DNA of 5,671 nt, taken from DAONJL01 sp035405645 [NCBI: bacterium] (GTDB lineage: Bacteria > JAGOBX01 > DAONJL01). The first letter of the stretch is position 1; the number at the start of each line of letters is the position of its first letter. Shown piece after piece: positions 1 to 4,086 of the stretch. The DNA lies in assembly GCA_035405645.1 (NCBI GenBank), contig DAONJL010000003.1, positions 61,495-67,165 on the forward strand, written 5' to 3'. Made by a program: the position numbers and the translations under genes. The notes under the pieces are model-generated. The model was given only the letters and a program-made list of their open reading frames with translations. It did no database searches and was not told where the DNA came from.

Positions 1-68
1 TGAAAATAGATTTTGAAGCAGAAGAAATAAAATACGATAAACGAGTGACAGAATTACAGATTATATAA
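1..68 (+). CDS. C-terminal end of an unrecognised upstream gene (partial)
   Basis: An open frame enters from the left edge and stops at TAA 66-68. It gives 21 complete residues, KIDFEAEEIKYDKRVTELQI plus a final I. The tail is charged and has no membrane segment. Bases 1-2 are TG, so the preceding codon is NTG. This could even be the start of a 22-residue peptide, but a gene tail is more likely. It lies 44 bases before the next start, on the same strand, so it may be transcribed together with the genes that follow. Too little is visible to assign a family. An EIKYD-type stretch occurs in some OstA/LptC-like envelope proteins, but that resemblance is too short to use. Confidence 0.5.
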   Translation, partial: KIDFEAEEIKYDKRVTELQII

Positions 69-73
69 AAAAA

Positions 74-91
74 CTTCTCTTTAAAGAGGAG
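74..91 (+). promoter_or_regulatory. small hairpin containing the Shine-Dalgarno of the first related gene
   Basis: The 12-base perfect palindrome CTCTTTAAAGAG (77-88) extends outward through T76-G89 (wobble), T75-A90 and C74-G91. As RNA this gives a 7-bp stem with a UUAA loop. The right arm contains most of the Shine-Dalgarno GAGGAGG (86-92), so folding would hide it from the ribosome. No T-tract follows, so it is not an intrinsic terminator. Control of translation is inferred. The pairing itself is read directly, and a stem this short may form by chance in AT-rich DNA. Confidence 0.4.
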
Positions 92-98
92 GATAAGA

Positions 99-116
99 TT
101 GAATAATATTTTATGA
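99..116 (+). other. possible 5-codon minicistron overlapping the next start codon
   Basis: TTG 99-101 lies 6 bases after the GGAGG core (88-92), the best Shine-Dalgarno spacing. It reads five codons (TTG AAT AAT ATT TTA) to TGA 114-116, which overlaps the ATG at 113 in an ATGA arrangement. The ATG itself is 20 bases from the Shine-Dalgarno, which is long for direct initiation. Coupling through a minicistron would explain this, but chance is quite possible. Confidence 0.2.
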
Positions 117-1192
117 AAAAAGAATTTATTAAAAGAAAAATAATAATTTTAATAATTTTGTTAATAACATCAATAAGTTATGGGGCAGCATTAGTGTCTG
201 ATACCTGGGCAAATACAGGTAATGTCTGGGATTTAAAGAAATATATTGCAGTTCATCCAGGAACAGCACAATCAGTCTGGGAAAATAGAGCATATACAAC
301 AAATGGCTTAATGGAAATGACAGCATTAGGCGATGGCACTTATGAAGCAGTATTGGGTTTGAATGCAGGAGCAACTTATAATTATTTGTTTTTTGTAAAA
401 ACAGGGAATAATCCACCACCAGGCTTACAACCAAATTATACTTATTATGATTGTGTTCCAACAGGTGGAAATATTGCTTGTGGTACAGCTCCTTATGTTG
501 TTCTTTCTTTTGATACTACAACTCGTGGTTATGCTTATTATTCACAAATTCAGTGGTTTGATGGAACAAATAATAATTATGATGCGCGAAGAGTAGTAAC
601 TATACCATCAAATTTATCACCAGGGGACAGTTTATATATTTATAATAATTTTTCAGATAGACCGGGAATAGTAACAGATTTTAATGTAGTAGCATTAGAC
701 ACTACAACTGCCTATTTAAGTTGGTCAAATCCATCAACAAGTTGGGGCTCAACTGGTTCTATGATTGCGGCTGATGTTGTTGCTGGTGGTTATTATAAGA
801 TATATCGCAATACGACAGGCAGCACAACTGCCTATACATTAAGAGCAACTGTTGATGGCAGTGTATTTAGTTTTACTGATACTGGTTTAACACAAGGTCA
901 AACTTATTATTATGTTATTGTTGCTTATGATGCATATCAAGGAACAGGTGATTCATTTGCTGTTTTAGCAGGTGATACGACAGCACAAGATTCTGTCACT
1001 ATGAGTGCACCTGTTCGTGTCAGATTTAAAGTTGAAAAAGAAAATGAAAATAGTGAAAAATATTATATTTATGGTTTTAACTGGGATTATGTAAAACAAA
1101 ATAATTATGAAGTTTCATTAACATCAGAAAAAGAAAAAGATATATTTTTTGCCCGGCGCGCACGGGGTAAAATAGCAAAAATAACGATGTAA
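113..1192 (+). CDS. secreted carbohydrate-binding/FnIII protein (first of four related genes)
   Basis: 359 residues. A basic start (KKEFIKRK) and hydrophobic core (about 10-24) form a Sec signal peptide with likely cleavage near SYG-A (24-25) and no lipobox cysteine. VSDTWANT (28-35) opens a beta-rich domain to about 182. It contains GDGTYEAVLGLNAGATYNYL (73-92), typical of CBM20/48-like starch-binding folds, then RRVVTIP (159-165), the counterpart of the NRE..(I/V)P motif in its neighbours. An FnIII domain follows (about 184-286) with TDTGLTQGQTYYYVIVAYDA at 255-274. VRVRFKVEKE (301-310) resembles the first strand of a further CBM module, but only a charged tail of about 50 residues follows, with ARRARGK near the end. 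It is probably an extracellular or surface glycan-binding protein; no catalytic domain is visible. The start is the only ATG preceding the signal peptide; upstream in-frame TAA lies at 104-106. The next gene starts 7 bases downstream. Confidence 0.85.
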   Translation: MKKEFIKRKIIILIILLITSISYGAALVSDTWANTGNVWDLKKYIAVHPGTAQSVWENRAYTTNGLMEMTALGDGTYEAVLGLNAGATYNYLFFVKTGNNPPPGLQPNYTYYDCVPTGGNIACGTAPYVVLSFDTTTRGYAYYSQIQWFDGTNNNYDARRVVTIPSNLSPGDSLYIYNNFSDRPGIVTDFNVVALDTTTAYLSWSNPSTSWGSTGSMIAADVVAGGYYKIYRNTTGSTTAYTLRATVDGSVFSFTDTGLTQGQTYYYVIVAYDAYQGTGDSFAVLAGDTTAQDSVTMSAPVRVRFKVEKENENSEKYYIYGFNWDYVKQNNYEVSLTSEKEKDIFFARRARGKIAKITM

Positions 1193-1199
1193 TTGTTTT

Positions 1200-2768
1200 A
1201 TGAAAATTAAACTTATATTATTTTTATTATTTTTCATAATACTGCTGACAAAAGGATATAGTTCAGATGTAGCAGATACCTGGGCAAATTTAACAAAGAC
1301 AATAAATGGAAATTTCGCGGGTGGTTCAAGTTGGGTTGAATATAATATGTCATCAGATTCAATAGCGGGTCGTCGCTATATTGATATGTGGTTAGTGCCT
1401 GGCTCAACTTATCAATATAAATTTAGAGTTTTTACTGGTGCAGATACATATTGGGAACCATCAATATTTAATACAACATCAACAAATAGAGAAATAATTA
1501 TTCCAAATTCTGATACATTAATCAATTGTAATTGGTCTGATACACCGACAAAACCAACAGGATTAAGTTATTATTCTGATAGTGGAACAATAATATTAAG
1601 TTGGAATTATGGCGGCGAGCAGAACCTTGATGTTTATTTTGGTGGTGGTTTTTATGTATATTATTGCACAGCAACAGCATTTAATACCTGGTCAATATCC
1701 GCTATTCAAGCAAATACAATACCTGTTCGCGCTCCTGCTGGTTCTTCTATTTCAACTTTGACTTATTCAATAGAAAATTTAGTTAATAATGAATCATATT
1801 ATGTGACAGTTCGTGCATTTGATGCTTATACTGATACAACAGGTCCAAAATATAGTGATTATGCAGATTCAATTTTAGCAATACCATCACCCAAAACAAA
1901 AGTTATATTCAAATTATTTACTGGTAATTTAAACCCAACAAAAGTTTATGTTGGTTATGATACATCACAAAATCATAGTATCTGGTATGAAAAAGAATTA
2001 ACAAATCTTGGAAGTGGTTGGTGGGCTGATACAGTGGAAATAAATGCTGGTTTGACTTTTACTTATAAATATATAATAGATAGTGGAACAAAGAAATACG
2101 AATTAGATAATTCAGCAAGAAGTTATATGTTTATCTATCCTGCAAGTTCTGGTGTTTCTCAGGTTCAGGTCAAAGGGAGTTGGGATGGCTGGGGTAGTGC
2201 AATTAGTTTAAATTTATGTGAAGATGGATATTGGCGTGTTGAAAAAAGTTTTTCTTCTGGTGGTTCATATCAATATAAATTTATCATAAATGGTTCAAAT
2301 TGGGTTACAGACCCATATAATCCATTAACATCAGGTGGTAATTCTGTTTTATTAATAAATGCAACACAATATTATGATAACAGACGAGAGTTAACAGTTC
2401 CAGCAGTTTCAGTATATATTGATACAGCGAACTGGCAGGATACACCATATACACCGTGTGATTTTAGAGCATTAAGTTTCAGTCAATCAACAATAAAATT
2501 ATTGTGGGATGGTCCAGCATATCAATTAGATATTGATACTTATTATATAGAATATACAGAGACGCCTAACGATAGTAATAGTTGGCAATTATTAGCAGAA
2601 GTTGATGGTAGTTTAAATTATTATTTACATCAAAATATTATTTATGGCGATAGATATTATTATCGAATTTGGTGTGTTGATTTTAATGGTATTTCTTCAC
2701 CTTTTAAAAATTTTACTTATTCTACTCTATTACTTGAAGTTGATGTTTATTTTAAAGTTGAAAAATAA
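1200..2768 (+). CDS. secreted multi-domain starch/glycogen-binding-type protein with two FnIII domains
   Basis: 522 residues. The signal peptide covers about 1-21 (KGYS|S region), then VADTWANL (24-31). Domain 1 (about 24-112) has a CBM20-like pattern: LVPGSTYQYKF (65-75), W85-E86, NREIIIP (96-102). FnIII follows at about 116-228. Next is a CBM-like domain (232-312) with WWADTVEINAGLTFTYKYII. A CBM48/AMPK-beta-like domain (about 316-410) has GSWDGW (326-331), YQYKF (357-361), W368, DPYNP (371-375) and N381. These fit the glycan-contacting W, K, W and N of AMPK beta. It also has NRRELTVP (394-401). A second FnIII (about 417-510) precedes VDVYFKVEK at the C-terminus, where the protein stops abruptly. 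The fit to CBM20/48 is by remembered motif, not a profile search. No Shine-Dalgarno precedes the ATG, which lies 7 bases after the previous stop, so translational coupling is likely. No enzyme domain is visible, so the likely job is binding alpha-glucan outside the cell. Confidence 0.87.
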   Translation: MKIKLILFLLFFIILLTKGYSSDVADTWANLTKTINGNFAGGSSWVEYNMSSDSIAGRRYIDMWLVPGSTYQYKFRVFTGADTYWEPSIFNTTSTNREIIIPNSDTLINCNWSDTPTKPTGLSYYSDSGTIILSWNYGGEQNLDVYFGGGFYVYYCTATAFNTWSISAIQANTIPVRAPAGSSISTLTYSIENLVNNESYYVTVRAFDAYTDTTGPKYSDYADSILAIPSPKTKVIFKLFTGNLNPTKVYVGYDTSQNHSIWYEKELTNLGSGWWADTVEINAGLTFTYKYIIDSGTKKYELDNSARSYMFIYPASSGVSQVQVKGSWDGWGSAISLNLCEDGYWRVEKSFSSGGSYQYKFIINGSNWVTDPYNPLTSGGNSVLLINATQYYDNRRELTVPAVSVYIDTANWQDTPYTPCDFRALSFSQSTIKLLWDGPAYQLDIDTYYIEYTETPNDSNSWQLLAEVDGSLNYYLHQNIIYGDRYYYRIWCVDFNGISSPFKNFTYSTLLLEVDVYFKVEK

Positions 2769-2819
2769 AATAGTATGGTAAAAAATTTATCTTTATTAAA
2801 ATTGAAATTATTTGAATAA
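2769..2819 (+). pseudogene. possible decayed C-terminal tail of the preceding gene
   Basis: The preceding gene ends TTT AAA GTT GAA AAA TAA AAT. The first related gene reads TTT AAA GTT GAA AAA GAA AAT at 1025-1045, so the stop aligns with a GAA codon and differs by one base. Reading on past the stop gives NSMVKNLSLLKLKLFE and then TAA 2817-2819. That is much shorter than the tails of about 50 residues in the first and third genes, and it is not clearly similar to either. A nonsense change followed by decay is an inference; this may simply be intergenic DNA. Confidence 0.2.
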
Positions 2820-2875
2820 AAGAAGTAAAAAGAATGAACAACTATTTTTTTAAATTTTTTTAATTTTTTAGAAAA

Positions 2876-2928
2876 AAGGAGGTGATGTGAAAGAAAATTA
2901 TTTTATTTTCAAAAACAACTTATTATAG
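2876..2928 (+). CDS. possible 13-residue leader peptide with a full-length Shine-Dalgarno
   Basis: AAGGAGGTGAT (2876-2886) is a near-complete complement of the 16S rRNA 3' end. Four bases after its GGAGG core is a GTG (2887-2889) that opens 13 codons, MKENYFIFKNNLL, ending at TAG 2926-2928. An ATG at 2885-2887 runs straight into TGA. No longer frame uses this ribosome-binding site, which is why a leader peptide is proposed. The reading frame ends inside the hairpin that precedes the third related gene, so its translation could affect folding there. The peptide has no family and is too short for coding statistics. A decayed former gene start is equally possible. Confidence 0.3.
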
Positions 2929-2934
2929 TTGTTT
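2913..2934 (+). promoter_or_regulatory. inverted repeat just upstream of the third gene's ribosome-binding site
   Basis: AAACAACT (2913-2920) and AGTTGTTT (2927-2934) are perfect reverse complements around a 6-base TATTAT loop. The stem ends 13 bases before AAGGAGGT. A second copy of the left arm, AACAACT, lies at 2837-2843, so the right arm could pair with either copy. A run TATAAT at 2934-2939 follows but has no convincing -35 partner. The stem could be an operator, an mRNA structure or chance. No T-tract in the right place supports a terminator. Confidence 0.35.
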
Positions 2935-2947
2935 ATAATATTCTTGT

Positions 2948-2955
2948 AAGGAGGT
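2948..2955 (+). promoter_or_regulatory. strong Shine-Dalgarno of the third related gene
   Basis: AAGGAGGT lies 6 bases before ATG 2962, which is ideal spacing and fixes that start. It contrasts with the second and fourth related genes, which have no recognisable Shine-Dalgarno, and the first, whose site is 20 bases away. Confidence 0.85.
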
Positions 2956-2961
2956 AAAAAA

Positions 2962-3987
2962 ATGCGGTTTTTTTTAGTTTTAATTAGTTTGCTTATTATT
3001 GCTAATTTTAATTTATTTGCAGAAGGCTGGAACGATACATTACCAAACGGAGTAAAAGCACCGTGGGGTAATTTGCCAAAATGTGTGCATGGTGATGATG
3101 GTGGAAAATGGTTAAGAAATTACACATCTGAAAGTGAATGGGAAGTAGTAAGAACATATTTAGCAGATACACCCCCTGGCTGGGATTCTAATCGTTCAAT
3201 TATGAAACCAGTTGGTGATGGTAGTTGGTATATTAAATTAAAATATTCACCTGGTTATACAATAAATACATTAAAAGTAATTTATTTAAGTGCAGCAAGA
3301 GTAAGTGATTCAATGACACCAACTAATTGGTGGTATTACGATGATAAATTTGCTTATACAATTTCAAATATTACTGTACCATCAACAGCAACAGTAGCGT
3401 GTACTTATGGTATAAACTGGGGCGGTACACCACTTGCCCTTGATACTGGCTGGGGTCTCTACAGTTATCCTGATAGTGGTGCATTAACTTTAAAATGGAA
3501 ATCAACAGCTGCAAAAGGAAGTAGTGGAAGAACCGGCGGCGGTTATGTAATTGATAACGGTCAATATGGTGATGTTGATACTGCTGATTCTTCAAGTCAA
3601 TATGGCTATAAATTATACCGTTCGACTTCTCCATCAGGTCCATTTACTCAAATTGGACCAACATTTATTACAAGAGAATATATTGACCCGCTGGATAATT
3701 CTTTAATTTCTTATACTGATACTGGTTTAACTAATGGTGAAACATATTATTATGTTGTTCGTGCTATTGATGCCTATGGTGCAAGCAGTGATTCATCAAC
3801 AGGTAATTGGTATGGCGTGCCAGCAAATTATATTGATGTTTATTTTAAAGTCGAAGGTGCTGACCCAGAAGTTATTGAAAAGAATAATGGTATTGTTTAT
3901 TTGACACCATATATAAATGGTGAACCGCAGTTCTTTAAAAAAGAAATAGGTAGAATGATTTGGGCTACACCACAAGAAAGATTGTAA
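2962..3987 (+). CDS. secreted carbohydrate-binding-like/FnIII protein (third of four)
   Basis: 341 residues. The signal peptide has its core at about 3-19, with likely cleavage after NLFA (17-20). The N-terminal domain (about 22-155) is a diverged relative of those in the other genes: NDTLPNG replaces the SDTWAN motif, GDGSWYIKLKYSPGYTINTL (85-104) matches the GDGTYEAVLGL region of the first gene, and NWWYY (122-126) is aromatic. The CBM20 NRE motif is not seen, so glycan binding is less certain here. FnIII (about 157-287) has a Gly/Ser-rich insertion (185-213) and YTDTGLTNGETYYYVVRAID (251-270). Bases 3714-3731 are identical to 874-891 in the first gene, showing recent common descent. IDVYFKVEG (291-299) resembles the start of a further CBM strand, followed by a tail of about 40 residues with no recognised domain. 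No catalytic motif is seen. The role is inferred as extracellular or surface binding. Confidence 0.85.
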   Translation: MRFFLVLISLLIIANFNLFAEGWNDTLPNGVKAPWGNLPKCVHGDDGGKWLRNYTSESEWEVVRTYLADTPPGWDSNRSIMKPVGDGSWYIKLKYSPGYTINTLKVIYLSAARVSDSMTPTNWWYYDDKFAYTISNITVPSTATVACTYGINWGGTPLALDTGWGLYSYPDSGALTLKWKSTAAKGSSGRTGGGYVIDNGQYGDVDTADSSSQYGYKLYRSTSPSGPFTQIGPTFITREYIDPLDNSLISYTDTGLTNGETYYYVVRAIDAYGASSDSSTGNWYGVPANYIDVYFKVEGADPEVIEKNNGIVYLTPYINGEPQFFKKEIGRMIWATPQERL

Positions 3988-4032
3988 ATTTTTTATATAA
4001 GTTTTTTTTATTTATTATGAATTTTAGTAAAA

Positions 4033-4075
4033 GGCAGGGTATGATTTGATTATTCTTTTTAAATCATACCTTGCC
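4033..4075 (+). promoter_or_regulatory. long stem-loop directly upstream of the fourth gene
   Basis: GGCAGGGTATGATTT (4033-4047) pairs with AAATCATACCTTGCC (4061-4075) over 15 bp with one G-U wobble, around a 13-base loop. This is by far the strongest inverted repeat in the window. It ends 11 bases before ATG 4087. What follows is A-rich, so it is not a canonical + strand terminator. On the opposite strand only a TTTTACT stretch follows, and there is no gene for it to end. As there is no Shine-Dalgarno between the stem and the ATG, a role in translation or attenuation of the fourth gene is plausible. A remnant of a small palindromic repeat element is the alternative. Confidence 0.6.
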
Positions 4076-4086
4076 AGAATAAAAAA

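Noticed and set aside
1019-1192. C-terminal secretion-sorting domain (type IX type) in the first gene
   Set aside because: The basic end faintly recalls such tails, but the conserved beta-strand pattern and G(I/V)Y core are absent, and the third gene's tail does not match it well.
2934-2939. TATAAT as a -10 promoter box for the third gene
   Set aside because: There is no acceptable -35 sequence 16-18 bases upstream (the region reads AAAAAC), and such hexamers are frequent by chance in DNA this AT-rich.
4017-4049. Ten-codon frame starting at ATG 4017 before the fourth gene
   Set aside because: It has no Shine-Dalgarno, and its last codons and stop lie in the left arm of the stem-loop. Nothing supports translation.
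4033-4075. Rho-independent terminator for the third gene
   Set aside because: The stem is strong, but it is followed by AGAATAAAAAAATG and not a T-tract on the + strand. The T-runs near 4001-4010 and 4056-4060 lie before the stem or inside its loop.
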